64,000 nucleotides of DNA from Bacteroidota bacterium. GTDB lineage: Bacteria; Bacteroidota; Bacteroidia; Bacteroidales; Dysgonomonadaceae. Shown here one piece after another: positions 24,476 through 34,558 of this stretch; the stretch's first letter is position 1; each line of letters begins with the position of its first letter. Under the pieces are notes generated by a model. It was not told the origin of the DNA. It made no database searches and saw only the letters and a program-made list of their open reading frames with translations. Location: assembly GCA_023622765.1 (NCBI GenBank), contig JAMNYO010000056.1, positions 62,001 to 126,000 of the forward strand, written 5' to 3'. The position numbers and the translations under genes were made by a program.

Positions 24476-27139
24476 TTATTTGATGTTACCCTCTATCGTG
24501 ATCTCTTGGGTAAAACTGATTATTTTCCCGGAACCGGTGACTCCCTCCCCTACGACCCGGTAGATGGTGGGGGTGTCGGCAGCGTAAAACTCGACTACCG
24601 CCTCTCCCTCCGGCGAGAAGTGCACGTCAGGCTTCCAGTAAATGGTCGTGCGCAAATCGGGCTCCGGGGAATCCACCTGCTCCGGGGTCTCGTACCGGGG
24701 AGCGTAAAACTCCGCTGTCGGCCGATAGCCGAGCGGCTTGAACCGGCAGATGTTCCGGGGTTTAACCTTTTCATTGGAACCGACCTTGGTCATGATTACC
24801 AACGCCCCGCTCGTGCCCGGGTAATACCCGAAAACGTCATTATAATCCTTTATAACGAACATGTTGTCGATGTCATTCACGTCCATGTTCTCTACGTCGA
24901 ATTCAAGTAAAACCACATCGTCAACGACGATCAACATCGGCTTATCTGAGCGGGTGGTAGTTAATGCGCCTTTTCTTATGGCGACTCCCGGGGTGTTCAA
25001 AAGTACCGTGGTCATGTCGCTGAATTTCCTCTTCTTGATCTCCTCGGAAGTCATGGGCGAGGATGAGAAGGCGGGGGAGTACCAGACCGACTCCTTGAAG
25101 GGCTTCACGGCCGGGGCCGTCACTCTCACCTCTTCGAGCATCACCGTGCGGATGCCGTGCTTCCGCGAGTACTCCGCGTTGGCCTGTCGGAGGTAAGCGT
25201 CCGTGTCGAACCCCGCTTCTTCTGTTGCAATTTTTTCCCGGACTACCGGGTCACCCCTTGACGGCAACGCCGCGAAGGCGAGGCCGGGGTATGCCACGGT
25301 GTCCATCTCGAGGAAGTTGCTATTTCTTCCTTTGCCGGTCAACGACTGCACCGTGATCTCGGTCCCCTCGGGGTACTCCACGGAGAAGAGGAAGCGACCC
25401 TCCTTGTCTGCCGTCGTGCTCTCCATGCTGTACAGGGTGTCCAGCATCGCGTAAAGGCTCACGGTCCCTCCCTCCATCTTACCAAGGTACATGGCTTCCG
25501 TCGTGCCGCTTATCTCCTGGAACCGCTCGGGAAGGATGCCGGGGGTCTCGATTTCTCCCTTCAACACGCGGGGAATGTCGTACCGACGCCATCCTTGCGT
25601 CATCATCAACGCATCCAGCGCCGTCGTCTCGAGTTGCCCCCTCGAGAAGTAGCGGGCGGGCGACTCCACGTGGCCTTTTAACTCCGAGGCAAGCAGCAGC
25701 GTGGAGGCAAGGTCACACGCGCTGTCCGCCGGCACGGCGTTCGCGTCCACCACCGAGATGGCCATATTGTCGTGTGACGTGTTTTCACCGGTGTTGTCCA
25801 ACCGAAGCTTGAGGGAGACAAGCTCCCTTCGCTTGTGGGAGGGACAGGGGTCACTGGCGGTTACCCGGGAGAAGTCATCCTCGTTCAAGTGGAATATCAT
25901 CCGCTCGCTGAGGATATCGAGATGCTCATCGAGCAACAGGATACTCGAGACACCCGAGGGGAGGAGTGACGTCGGGAACGAGTAACTACCCCTTCCCGGT
26001 TGCCATGGCTCGTGGTACAGCACGATGCCCTTGTTGTGGACCAACAACGAGACGGGTCCGTCCGGGGTGGTGGGTCCCTCTAGCAATGAGACAACCACCT
26101 GCTCACGCACGTGACGCGCACTGATAACCCTCGACCTAGGTTCCGGGATGGGCAGTTCCACCCGCTTGACAAGGCCCCCCTTAGTTTCGCAAACAGCGTA
26201 ATAGGTTTCGCCGGCTACGGGAAAGATGCTAAAGGCACCCATCCCCATCAAGTGGGAGGTAAAGGTGGTTACCTGCTCGTCCCTCGAGTTATACACTACA
26301 CCCGTGATATCCTCACCTAACCCCGAAGGGTTCATAGCTTTGAAGGCCATGTGACAACCTTGTCCCGGCACGAGGTAACCACCCTCGGGATGGAAGGTAA
26401 TATCGATATCATCCACCGTGTAGGGAATAGAGTAATAACGGCTGTACCTTCTCCCATCCCGGACAATCTCCAGAAGCAGGGCACGGGCATCTTTTACCTG
26501 CCGGGCGGGAAACGACCAGTTAAAGCCCGTCCCGTTATTTGACCGGATAACTTTCGCGGACTCTCCCGGGAGCCTTGCCATCACGCTCTCCGGCACGATG
26601 GTGTCCCCGCTGCCGCGGTTCACGAACTGAAAGCTCACGTCAAGCCCGTTTTCGTGGACGGTAAAATCCGGCACGATTTCAACCTGCAGAGAATAGGGAT
26701 CCATCACCCGGATCGTTTTACGGGTGAAAGCCTCCTCTCCCCGGTTTCGGGTGTAGCGGGTATAGGCCCGCAGGGTGTACTCCCCCTCGGGAAGCTCCTC
26801 CTCCAGGTCCATGTAACTGGCGTACACCCCTGTACTGTCGGGGCGGATCTTGACCCGCTCCACCAGCTCGTTGAAAGGGTCAATCAACTCGACGTAAACG
26901 TAACGGCTGAGGAGCGACGGCCTATTGTCCATCGCGTCCATCACGTGCACCCGGAACCATGCCCGCTCGCCTGACAGGTAACACGGCTTGTCGGTCTGAA
27001 CATGGATCTTTTCATGCGGGAACAAGCCTAACTGTCGGGTGAGACGCACCGTGGCAGAGTCCGCGATCAAGTCAGGAGTTTGCCCGAGCAAAATAACGGA
27101 GAAACAGGAAAAACAAAAAACGAGAAAAGTTTTTCTCAT
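24476..27139 (-). CDS. MG2-domain protein with C-terminal TonB-receptor plug domain
   Basis: 887 residues with a signal peptide (FLVFCFSCFSVILLGQ). The N-terminus has the macroglobulin MG2 signature HVQTDKPCYLSGERAWFRV and PEGEYTLRAYTRY; further beta-sandwich repeats follow. Near residues 670-770 is a plug-like domain (LLNTPGVAIRKG, PMLIVVDDVVL, SGALVIMTK) but no 22-strand barrel follows; the protein ends soon after with another beta domain. Such proteins occur widely in Bacteroidetes; they are periplasmic or surface proteins of unknown role, perhaps binding a partner as plug domains do. It is separated by 33 bases from the hydrolase gene on the same strand, so co-transcription is likely. Confidence 0.82.
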   Translation of the reverse strand: MRKTFLVFCFSCFSVILLGQTPDLIADSATVRLTRQLGLFPHEKIHVQTDKPCYLSGERAWFRVHVMDAMDNRPSLLSRYVYVELIDPFNELVERVKIRPDSTGVYASYMDLEEELPEGEYTLRAYTRYTRNRGEEAFTRKTIRVMDPYSLQVEIVPDFTVHENGLDVSFQFVNRGSGDTIVPESVMARLPGESAKVIRSNNGTGFNWSFPARQVKDARALLLEIVRDGRRYSRYYSIPYTVDDIDITFHPEGGYLVPGQGCHMAFKAMNPSGLGEDITGVVYNSRDEQVTTFTSHLMGMGAFSIFPVAGETYYAVCETKGGLVKRVELPIPEPRSRVISARHVREQVVVSLLEGPTTPDGPVSLLVHNKGIVLYHEPWQPGRGSYSFPTSLLPSGVSSILLLDEHLDILSERMIFHLNEDDFSRVTASDPCPSHKRRELVSLKLRLDNTGENTSHDNMAISVVDANAVPADSACDLASTLLLASELKGHVESPARYFSRGQLETTALDALMMTQGWRRYDIPRVLKGEIETPGILPERFQEISGTTEAMYLGKMEGGTVSLYAMLDTLYSMESTTADKEGRFLFSVEYPEGTEITVQSLTGKGRNSNFLEMDTVAYPGLAFAALPSRGDPVVREKIATEEAGFDTDAYLRQANAEYSRKHGIRTVMLEEVRVTAPAVKPFKESVWYSPAFSSSPMTSEEIKKRKFSDMTTVLLNTPGVAIRKGALTTTRSDKPMLIVVDDVVLLEFDVENMDVNDIDNMFVIKDYNDVFGYYPGTSGALVIMTKVGSNEKVKPRNICRFKPLGYRPTAEFYAPRYETPEQVDSPEPDLRTTIYWKPDVHFSPEGEAVVEFYAADTPTIYRVVGEGVTGSGKIISFTQEITIEGNIK

Positions 27140-27471
27140 ATTATTAACGTGAGTTCAATGTATGAAAATCACTTCATCATTAGGAATCTAGTGAAAAAAA
27201 TAGCAATTAAAACTCTGACTTACAAATACTTACTAATAATTCCGCTATAATTTCAGACCATAAAGTTACTGAATTAAGCGAAACGTATCACGAATACCTT
27301 TGAAAAATAGACACAAATGAGTAAACTAATTTCATAATCGATGGATTTTTCAAAGAATCCGATAAAGCTATCAAAGCGTAGATTCAAGTATTAAATCGTA
27401 GATTCAAGTATTAAATGCAACATCGTTTAGCAAAGATGCGAAAAATATTTTTTTATTTTAAAGGAATAGGC
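27140..27471. other. AT-rich intergenic region with a 20-bp tandem repeat
   Basis: This stretch separates the divergent MG2/plug gene and rpmE2. No protein-like frame is seen. It holds two exact copies of CGTAGATTCAAGTATTAAAT at 27377-27396 and 27397-27416. Promoters for both neighbours must lie here; only the rpmE2 one is clear. Confidence 0.7.
27377..27416. repeat. Perfect tandem duplication, 2 x 20 bp
   Basis: Two adjacent identical 20-base units. Probably a replication-slippage duplication; possibly a double binding site. Confidence 0.9.
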
Positions 27472-27479
27472 TATCTTTG
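27472..27479 (+). promoter_or_regulatory. rpmE2 -7 promoter box
   Basis: TATCTTTG followed by CACGCC, a strong match to the Bacteroidetes -7 box, 90 bases ahead of rpmE2. The leader of about 85 bases is long enough for regulation, but no clear structure is seen. Confidence 0.7.
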
Positions 27480-27569
27480 CACGCCGATAAACGAGAACTA
27501 AGGTGATCTAACCCGCTTCTCGTTAATTAATAGGTAAATAGAGAACAGATAGGAGAAAGGAGCAAACAT

Positions 27570-27827
27570 ATGAAAAAAGAAATTCACCCCCAGAACTATC
27601 GTCCAGTCGTATTCAAAGATATGTCGAACGACGAGATTTTTATTTCCCGCTCTACCGTCAACGCGAAGGAGACCATCGAGGTGGATGGCGTAACGTATCC
27701 CTTGGTGAAACTGGAGATTACCAGCTCGTCCCACCCCTTTTACACCGGTAAGCAGAAGCTGGTGGACACCGCCGGGCGCGTGGACAAGTTCATGAGCCGC
27801 TACGGAGACCGCAGCAAGAAGAAATAG
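27570..27827 (+). CDS. rpmE2: 50S ribosomal protein L31, type B
   Basis: 85 residues, starting [17 protein letters not shown] and including [11 protein letters not shown] and [11 protein letters not shown], the L31 signature. It lacks the CxxC zinc cysteines of type A L31, so it is the zinc-free paralogue, which is the usual single form in Bacteroidales. It binds the large ribosomal subunit at the bridge to the small one. It has its own promoter and a downstream terminator and is therefore probably monocistronic. Confidence 0.97.
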   Translation: MKKEIHPQNYRPVVFKDMSNDEIFISRSTVNAKETIEVDGVTYPLVKLEITSSSHPFYTGKQKLVDTAGRVDKFMSRYGDRSKKK

Positions 27828-27852
27828 AATGACGAAAGACAGTGAAACGAAT

Positions 27853-27890
27853 AACGGTGGCCTAACTTGGGTCACCGTTGTTTGTTTTTG
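27853..27890 (+). terminator. Rho-independent terminator of rpmE2
   Basis: Stem AACGGTG / CACCGTT (27853-27859 and 27873-27879) with extra inner pairs, followed by a T-rich tail GTTTGTTTTTG. Confidence 0.8.
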
Positions 27891-27995
27891 TCCGTCGCGG
27901 CATAATCCGAGCGATTTCAAGTGAATTTGAAAGCAAAAAGGATGCAGGGGCGAAAGTAAATGCACGTTATCGTATGATGCTAACGCAATTTTATG

Positions 27996-28003
27996 TATTT
28001 TTG
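27996..28003 (+). promoter_or_regulatory. -7 promoter box for the DUF4105 gene
   Basis: TATTTTTG, 48 bases before the ATG at 28052, after the rpmE2 terminator. It likely starts the DUF4105-phosphatase-like unit. Confidence 0.6.
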
Positions 28004-28051
28004 CTCCTGGATGCCGCGACCCGCATCCATTTCGCTTGAAACAATGCTTCA

Positions 28052-29317
28052 ATGAAAAAGATAGTTTCGTCCATTATATTATTTTTCACGCTCTTTGCCC
28101 TCTCCCTTCAGCCAGTCGCTGCTCAAGTGCAACTGAGTGAAAGTGCAAGGGTCACCCTGTTGACCGCTTCCCCGTGGTACGAGGCTGTCTACTCTCTTTT
28201 CGGCCACACGGCTATCCGTGTACAGGATGATATCACGGGTGTTGATGCCGTCTTTAATTACGGCTACTTCGACTCGTCGCAGCCCCGCTTCATCTATCAT
28301 TTCGTGCGTGGGAAAACGGACTACGTGCTGGGCGTGACCACCTACCAACAATTCGTCCTTGAATATGGTTACAAGGGGCAGGAGGTGGTGGAACAGGAGT
28401 TGAACCTCACGCCCCAAGAGAAGCAGGAACTTTTTGACGCACTGCAAATCAACGCGTTGCCCGAAAATTGCGGCTACCGGTATAACTACTTCTTTGATAA
28501 CTGCGCTACGCGTCCCCGCGATATGGTGGAGCGTTACACCCGTGGTGCGATCGAGTACCCGCCCACCCAAGAGGGGCAATCGTTCCGTGACTTGATTCAC
28601 GAGCACGTGAGCCACTCCCCCTGGACCCGGTTCGGGATTGACCTGATCATCGGGAGCGGTGCGGATAGAGAGATCGACGTTAGGGAGAAGATGTATATCC
28701 CCTCTTATCTGATGAACTCGTTTGAAGGTGCCATCATTCATCTAAACGACAGCACGTCGAACCGCCCCTTGATAAGCCACTCAAGCGTGTTACTGCCGGG
28801 AAACCCGGAGCTCAATCAACCAGGCAAGCGGTTCCCCGTGACACCGCTTGGAGCGGGAATCATCCTGTTGTTGCTGACTCTCTTGCTTTCCCTTTGGCAA
28901 ACCGCACGGCTCAACAAGATAAGGCTACTGCAATGGTTTGACACCTTCTTGTTCGGACTGGTCGGATTGGGTGGAATCATTGTTTTCGTACTGATGTACT
29001 TCTCCGAACACCCCGCTACCAACCCTAACTGGAACCTCGCGTGGATAAACCCGATCGCCCTCTTGGCAGCCATTCTGTTTTGGTCGAATCGGGCCGAAAA
29101 GGCCGTTAATATCTACCATATCATTAACTTCGCGGTCGTGCTGCTTTTCCTGTTGCTCTGGTGGCTAATCCCCCAGCAACTGCCGCTGGAGACCATTCCC
29201 TTTGCCCTCTGCCTAACGCTCCGATCAGGTGCGAACCTCTTGATGTTTAGGAATGAAAGAATTAAAAACAGACGCTACGTGTCGAGCCGAACGCTTAAAA
29301 GGAGGTGGGGCATTTAA
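28052..29317 (+). CDS. DUF4105 (Lnb N-terminal domain-like) membrane protein
   Basis: 421 residues. Signal peptide ends VAAQ. Residues about 30-230 match DUF4105: LFGHTAIRVQD, VFNYGYFD, and YNYFFDNCATRPRDM with the conserved Cys and Arg. This domain is related to the periplasmic N-terminal part of Lnb-like and papain-like proteins, and Asn-Cys/His residues suggest a Cys-hydrolase-type fold, activity unproven. The C-terminal half has about four hydrophobic segments (LGAGIILLLLTLLLSLW, GLVGLGGIIVFVLM, NPIALLAAILFW, FAVVLLFLLLWW). It is followed 23 bases later by the phosphatase-fold gene, suggesting an operon. Confidence 0.88.
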   Translation: MKKIVSSIILFFTLFALSLQPVAAQVQLSESARVTLLTASPWYEAVYSLFGHTAIRVQDDITGVDAVFNYGYFDSSQPRFIYHFVRGKTDYVLGVTTYQQFVLEYGYKGQEVVEQELNLTPQEKQELFDALQINALPENCGYRYNYFFDNCATRPRDMVERYTRGAIEYPPTQEGQSFRDLIHEHVSHSPWTRFGIDLIIGSGADREIDVREKMYIPSYLMNSFEGAIIHLNDSTSNRPLISHSSVLLPGNPELNQPGKRFPVTPLGAGIILLLLTLLLSLWQTARLNKIRLLQWFDTFLFGLVGLGGIIVFVLMYFSEHPATNPNWNLAWINPIALLAAILFWSNRAEKAVNIYHIINFAVVLLFLLLWWLIPQQLPLETIPFALCLTLRSGANLLMFRNERIKNRRYVSSRTLKRRWGI

Positions 29318-29340
29318 AGGGTTCACGACAATTTAAAACA

Positions 29341-30933
29341 ATGAGAAAGCTAACTTCTTCTATAATCGCTTTTTTATCGATAACGGTGCTTTGCGCACAG
29401 CCTCTTCCGGTAGAGGTACCCAAGTTGGTGGTGGGCATCACCATCGATCAGCTCCGGGGTGATTACTTAAAGCTGTTTAGGTATATCTATGGCGACCGGG
29501 GCTTCAATCGCCTCCTTGACAAGGGGCTCGTCTACAACAACATTCAATACGATTTCCCGTACCTGGACAAGGCATCAACGATAGCCACCATCTACACGGG
29601 AGCAAACCCCTCATATCACGGTATCACCGCTGAGAACAGGTACCTGGTTGAGACCCACCAAGTGGTCTCCTCCTTCGCGGACAACAACTACATGGGCGAT
29701 TTCACCACCGAGATGTTGTCGCCGCTACCCCTGAAAGTATCCACCATTACCGATGAGCTGAAAATCGCCTCTGGTGGACAGTCGAACGTGTTCGCATTTG
29801 CACCCGACGCCTCGCAGGCGCTTGCATCGGGTGGCCACGCGGCCAGTGGTGCCTACTGGATAGAGAACGAAAATGGCAAGTGGGCCACCACCACTTTCTA
29901 TAAATCTGAACACCCCATAGTGGAGCAACACAACCGAAGCCAGCAGTCGCTTTCCAACACGATAGGGAGCACTACCTGGCAGCCGGAAATAGATATTGAG
30001 TACTACCACGCCTTTCCATACACCTGGAAACAGTACGAGTTTAAACATCAACTTGAAGGCAGAAATGGGGAGGGTTTTCGGCTTTTCAAAGAGTCACCCT
30101 ACGTCAACAAGGAGGTGAATGACATGGCAATACGGTTGTTGCAGTCGGGGACACTGGGTAGAAGGACGAACCCCGACTTCCTGGCGCTTACCTTCTACGC
30201 GGGGGGTTTTTCACAAGCACTCAACAAGAATTACTCGATTGAGATTCAGGATACCTACTACCGACTTGATTTGGAACTAGCCCGCCTGCTGGATGCCATC
30301 GAGCACTACGTGGGTCTCGACAATTGTTTGATTTTCATAACCTCTACCGGTTACTTCAAAGAGGAAGAGGTCATCCCGGAAGGAATAACAACCTCGGGGG
30401 GTGAGTTCTTCCCGGAAAGAAGCCAGGCCCTGCTGAACATGTACCTGATGGCCCTGTACGGCCGGGCGCAATGGGTTAAACAATATCACAACGAGCAGAT
30501 TTTCTTCGATAGGAAGTTGATCGAGGAGAGTGGGTTCGACTTGAAAGAGATTCAACAAGAGGCGGCGGAGTTCTTAGTGCAATCGGCCGGTGTGCAAGAC
30601 GTTATCACCTCCCACCAGATGCTACACGGGGCGTACAACCAAAACGTGCAATTTTACCGCAATGGTTACTACGCGGGGATATCGGGTGACCTGTTCCTGG
30701 AACTACAGCCGGGCTGGAAGGTGGTGGACAATCAGGCGGGTACAAAAAAAAGAGGACACCGTAACGCGATGATGGCACCGGTCATCTTCTTCGGGAATCA
30801 CGTGAAACCGGGGATAGTGAACCGCACCATCGACGCGACGGAAATCGCACCCACCATCGCGTATCGACTGCGTATTCGAGCTCCCAACGCGGCAAAGGCA
30901 GAGATACTGGAGGAGTTTTACATGGAACGATAG
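29341..30933 (+). CDS. Alkaline-phosphatase-fold protein with degenerate active site (PafA-like)
   Basis: 530 residues from ATG 29341 (signal peptide IIAFLSITVLCAQ). The overall layout is PafA/nucleotide-pyrophosphatase-like: GITIDQLRGDYL with one metal Asp (36), ATIYTGANPSYHGI, SIEIQDTYYRLDLELARLL and MMAPVIFFG. Key residues are missing: where active relatives have T-x-PGHA the segment reads LDKASTIA (about 75-82); the D-x-x-GH metal pair is FYAGGFSQ (about 285); and the TADHG motif reads TSTGY (about 334-338). It is therefore probably a pseudo-enzyme that binds rather than hydrolyses. An earlier ATG at 29305 overlaps the upstream stop and precedes the signal peptide, so it is rejected. Operon with DUF4105, upstream of secA. 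Confidence 0.85.
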   Translation: MRKLTSSIIAFLSITVLCAQPLPVEVPKLVVGITIDQLRGDYLKLFRYIYGDRGFNRLLDKGLVYNNIQYDFPYLDKASTIATIYTGANPSYHGITAENRYLVETHQVVSSFADNNYMGDFTTEMLSPLPLKVSTITDELKIASGGQSNVFAFAPDASQALASGGHAASGAYWIENENGKWATTTFYKSEHPIVEQHNRSQQSLSNTIGSTTWQPEIDIEYYHAFPYTWKQYEFKHQLEGRNGEGFRLFKESPYVNKEVNDMAIRLLQSGTLGRRTNPDFLALTFYAGGFSQALNKNYSIEIQDTYYRLDLELARLLDAIEHYVGLDNCLIFITSTGYFKEEEVIPEGITTSGGEFFPERSQALLNMYLMALYGRAQWVKQYHNEQIFFDRKLIEESGFDLKEIQQEAAEFLVQSAGVQDVITSHQMLHGAYNQNVQFYRNGYYAGISGDLFLELQPGWKVVDNQAGTKKRGHRNAMMAPVIFFGNHVKPGIVNRTIDATEIAPTIAYRLRIRAPNAAKAEILEEFYMER

Positions 30934-31006
30934 AGCACACATGTCACAAAACGAACACGTTTTTCGAACCGTTTTTAGGTTTTACATGGAGCGATAGAGC
31001 ACACAT
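30915..31006 (+). repeat. 28-bp direct repeat at the end of the phosphatase-fold gene
   Basis: The sequence GTTTTACATGGA(A/G)CGATAG followed by AGCACACAT occurs at 30915-30942, where it encodes the last residues FYMER and stop, and again at 30979-31006 with one mismatch, 64 bases later. Looks like a small duplication between this gene and secA. Confidence 0.85.
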
Positions 31007-31029
31007 CACGCAAATGAAATATAAAAAAT

Positions 31030-34000
31030 ATGGGATTCAATAGTTTTATAACAAAAATTTTTGGTAACAAAGCGCAACGCGACCTCAACGAGATCAACCC
31101 CATCGTCAAGAAGATCAAAGAGGCCTACCCGGCGATCGAGAAGCTCTCTAACGATGATCTACGCGCTAAGACGAAGGAGCTGGAAAAAGAGATCAGGGAA
31201 TTCGTCGCCCCGGAAAAAGAGCAGATAGAGCAACTGAAAGCCGGGATGGAGGAGGTTGAACTGAGCGAAAGGGAGGCCGTCTGGAACCAGGTTGACAAGC
31301 TGGAGCAAGTGATCTCCGAGAAATACCAGAAAAAACTGAACGAGATATTACCGGTCGCCTTTTCCATTATGAAGGATACGGCCCGCCGGTTCACGCGTAA
31401 CAGCGAGGTGGTGGTAACAGCCACCGATTTTGATAGGGATTTGGCGGCTAACCACGATTTCGTACGGATAGAGGGGAAGTATGCTATCTACCAAAACCAC
31501 TGGATGGCCGGTGGTAACGAGATCACCTGGGATATGATACACTACGACGTGCAGCTCTTCGGTGGGGTAGTGCTTCACCAGGGGAAGATCGCCGAGATGG
31601 CCACCGGGGAGGGAAAGACGTTGGTAGCCACGCTACCCGTGTTCCTCAACGCGCTCACGCACGAGGGGGTACACGTGGTGACGGTCAACGATTACCTGGC
31701 CAAGCGTGACTCTGAGTGGATGGGTCCGATGTACATGTTCCACGGGCTGTCAGTAGATTGCATTGACAAGCATGAACCCAACTCCGAAGCGCGCCGCAAA
31801 GCGTACAACTCCGATGTCACCTTTGGTACGAATAACGAGTTTGGCTTCGATTACCTCCGTGACAACATGGCTATCTCGCCCAAGGACCTGGTTCAGCGGA
31901 AGCACAATTACGCGATCGTGGACGAGGTGGACTCGGTATTGATTGACGATGCCCGTACCCCGCTCATTATCTCCGGACCGGTTCCCAAGGGAGAGGATCA
32001 ACTCTACGATCAGTTCCGCCCAAGGGTTGAGATCATCGTAAAGGCACAACGTGACCTCACGACCAAGCTGTTGGCCGAAGCGAGGACCAAAATGGCTTCT
32101 GAAGACCCTAAGGTTCAGGAGGAGGGTGCGTTGCTTCTCTTCCGATCTTACAAGGGGATGCCAAAATATACCCCGCTTATCAAGTTTTTAAGCGAGCAGG
32201 GGGTAAAAGCGGCCATGCTCAAAACCGAGGCGTTTTACATGCAGGAGCAGATGCGGAACATGCATATCGTGACCGACCCGCTCTACTTCGTGATCGATGA
32301 GAAACAGAACAGCATTGAGCTGACCGATAAGGGTATCGACCTGCTGACCGGTAAGTCAGACGACCCCCAATTTTTCATCCTGCCCGACATCGCGTCGCAA
32401 CTATCTGAATTGGAGACGGAAAAACTTTCCGATGAGGAGAGAGCCGCCAAGAAAGATGAGCTGCTGCAGAACTACGCGATCAAGTCGGAACGGGTACACA
32501 CCATCAACCAGCTGCTCAAAGCTTACACCCTCTTCGAGAAAGACGTGGAGTACGTGGTGATCGAGAACAAGGTGAAGATCGTGGATGAACAGACGGGACG
32601 CGTAATGGAGGGACGACGTTACTCCGATGGACTACACCAGGCCATCGAGGCCAAGGAGCGGGTTAAGGTGGAAGCGGCCACGCAGACTTTCGCGACCATC
32701 ACGCTGCAGAACTTTTTCCGTATGTACAGCAAGTTGGCCGGTATGACCGGTACCGCCGAAACGGAAGCGGGCGAATTTTGGGACATCTACAAGTTAGACG
32801 TGGTGGTCATTCCCACCAACAGCCCCATCATTCGAAACGACCAGAACGACCGCATCTACAAGACGAAACGGGAGAAGTACACGGCAGTTATTGAAGAGAT
32901 ATCCTCGCTGATCTCGCAGGGTCGTCCGGTGCTGGTAGGTACCACCTCCGTGGAGATATCGGAGCTGCTGAGCCGAATGCTCACGCTTCGGAAGATCAAG
33001 CACAACGTGCTGAACGCCAAGTTGCACCAACGTGAAGCAGAGATCGTGGCCACGGCAGGGCAGAGCGGGGTGGTGACCATAGCTACCAACATGGCAGGCC
33101 GTGGTACCGACATCAAGCTGTCGCCCGAGGTGCGGAAGGCGGGCGGATTGGCCATCATCGGTACGGAGCGACACGAGTCGCGTCGCGTTGACCGCCAGCT
33201 GCGGGGACGTGCGGGACGACAGGGAGACCCCGGATCCTCGGTTTTCTTCGTCTCGTTGGAAGACGACCTGATGCGCCTGTTCGCCACGGAGCGAATCGCG
33301 ACCATGATGGACCGCATGGGGTTCAAAGAGGGTGACGTGCTGGAGCACAACATGCTAAGCAAGTCAGTAGAACGGGCCCAGAAGAAGGTGGAAGAGAACA
33401 ACTTCGGCATCCGTAAGCGGCTTCTGGAGTACGACGACGTGATGAACTCGCAACGCGAAGTGATCTACAGGCGACGCCGTCACGCCCTGATGGGTGAACG
33501 AATCGATAACGACGTGGCCAACATGATCACCGAGACCTCGAAGAACATCGTGGAGAACAACCTCGACTATTACGACGAGATGAAGCTGGAGCTCTACCGT
33601 GTGCTGGCCCTCGACGTTCCCTTCAAGGAGGAAGATGTGAAGAAGATAAGGCCGAACGAAGCGGTCGACCTGGTCACGGAAAAGGCGTTTGAAACGTTCA
33701 AACGCAAAACCGAACGACTGGCGGAGATCGCCCATCCCGTCATCAAGCAGGTATACGAAAACCAGGGTGCGGTGTACGAGAACATCCTCATACCCATCAC
33801 GGATGGGAAGCGGGTGTACAATATCTCCTGCAACCTGAAAGAGGCTTACGAGACCGGATCGAAAGCGCTGGTAAAGGCATTCGAGAAATCAATCCTACTC
33901 CACACCATCGACGAGAACTGGAAGGATCACCTCAGGGTGATGGACGAGTTGAAGCAGTCGGTTCAAACTGCCAGCTACGAGCAAAAAGACCCACTCCTGA

Positions 34001-34329
34001 TCTACAAGTTGGAGTCGTTCAACCTCTTTCGGAATATGGTCAACGACGTGAACTCAAAGGCGGTATCGATCCTGATGAGGGGACAGATTCCCATTCAGGA
34101 CCCGAGCAGCGTGCGCCAAGCCGCACCCGAGAGGAAGACCGACTACAGCAAGTACCGCACCCAGAAAGACGACACGGAGAACATGGGTCACCAGGGTGAG
34201 GGCGGGGGAGGGCAGCCGCCCAGGCAACCGCGGAAGCTGGAACCCATCCGGGTAGAAAAAAAAATCGGACGAAACGAGCCTTGTCCCTGCGGAAGCGGCA
34301 AGAAGTATAAAAATTGCCACGGCAGGTAA
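31030..34329 (+). CDS. secA: Protein translocase ATPase SecA (Bacteroidetes long form)
   Basis: 1099 residues, long for SecA as is usual in Bacteroidetes. The first ATPase half has [13 protein letters not shown] (about 191) and [20 protein letters not shown] (about 296); the second half has [12 protein letters not shown] and the arginine finger region [16 protein letters not shown]. Insertions enlarge the nucleotide and preprotein domains. The C-terminus ends with the zinc/SecB-binding tail [19 protein letters not shown]. It powers export through SecYEG. A terminator follows; the gene lies downstream of the phosphatase-like gene with no clear promoter of its own in the 97-base gap. Confidence 0.98.
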   Translation: MGFNSFITKIFGNKAQRDLNEINPIVKKIKEAYPAIEKLSNDDLRAKTKELEKEIREFVAPEKEQIEQLKAGMEEVELSEREAVWNQVDKLEQVISEKYQKKLNEILPVAFSIMKDTARRFTRNSEVVVTATDFDRDLAANHDFVRIEGKYAIYQNHWMAGGNEITWDMIHYDVQLFGGVVLHQGKIAEMATGEGKTLVATLPVFLNALTHEGVHVVTVNDYLAKRDSEWMGPMYMFHGLSVDCIDKHEPNSEARRKAYNSDVTFGTNNEFGFDYLRDNMAISPKDLVQRKHNYAIVDEVDSVLIDDARTPLIISGPVPKGEDQLYDQFRPRVEIIVKAQRDLTTKLLAEARTKMASEDPKVQEEGALLLFRSYKGMPKYTPLIKFLSEQGVKAAMLKTEAFYMQEQMRNMHIVTDPLYFVIDEKQNSIELTDKGIDLLTGKSDDPQFFILPDIASQLSELETEKLSDEERAAKKDELLQNYAIKSERVHTINQLLKAYTLFEKDVEYVVIENKVKIVDEQTGRVMEGRRYSDGLHQAIEAKERVKVEAATQTFATITLQNFFRMYSKLAGMTGTAETEAGEFWDIYKLDVVVIPTNSPIIRNDQNDRIYKTKREKYTAVIEEISSLISQGRPVLVGTTSVEISELLSRMLTLRKIKHNVLNAKLHQREAEIVATAGQSGVVTIATNMAGRGTDIKLSPEVRKAGGLAIIGTERHESRRVDRQLRGRAGRQGDPGSSVFFVSLEDDLMRLFATERIATMMDRMGFKEGDVLEHNMLSKSVERAQKKVEENNFGIRKRLLEYDDVMNSQREVIYRRRRHALMGERIDNDVANMITETSKNIVENNLDYYDEMKLELYRVLALDVPFKEEDVKKIRPNEAVDLVTEKAFETFKRKTERLAEIAHPVIKQVYENQGAVYENILIPITDGKRVYNISCNLKEAYETGSKALVKAFEKSILLHTIDENWKDHLRVMDELKQSVQTASYEQKDPLLIYKLESFNLFRNMVNDVNSKAVSILMRGQIPIQDPSSVRQAAPERKTDYSKYRTQKDDTENMGHQGEGGGGQPPRQPRKLEPIRVEKKIGRNEPCPCGSGKKYKNCHGR

Positions 34330-34378
34330 AAGGGAATAGGCTATCTGCTATTACGAATGTTTAACCCTCACGAATTAT

Positions 34379-34424
34379 CACCCGTCCCGCCTAATATCCA
34401 GAGCGCGTGGACGGGTGTTTTTTC
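34379..34424 (+). terminator. Rho-independent terminator of secA
   Basis: Stem CACCCGTCC (34379-34387) / GGACGGGTG (34409-34417) with a 21-base loop, then a run of T. Confidence 0.85.
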
Positions 34425-34459
34425 TTCCCTTTTTTGTTGATAAAATCGAAGAAAAGCCG

Positions 34460-34467
34460 TACCTTAG
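34460..34467 (+). promoter_or_regulatory. Possible gyrA -7 promoter box
   Basis: TACCTTAG at 34460 resembles the -7 box with one mismatch; the nearest TTTG is 23 bases before it. A 5' leader of about 85 bases would follow. Confidence 0.35.
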
Positions 34468-34558
34468 TAGTTTGAAACGGTACCATGCTACCTGTTTCTC
34501 ACCTACCTGAAAATTAACAGGGTAGGGTGTTTTTTGGAAGAGAATTATCACGTTAACA

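Noticed and set aside
27377..27416. Tandem repeat as a CRISPR or attachment site
   Set aside because: Only two directly adjacent copies with no spacer, no cas genes and no integrase nearby.
27466..34345. GGAATAGGCTATCT occurs both before rpmE2 (about 27463) and after secA (about 34333)
   Set aside because: Only 14 bases, in unlike contexts (promoter and post-stop), so chance is the simplest explanation.
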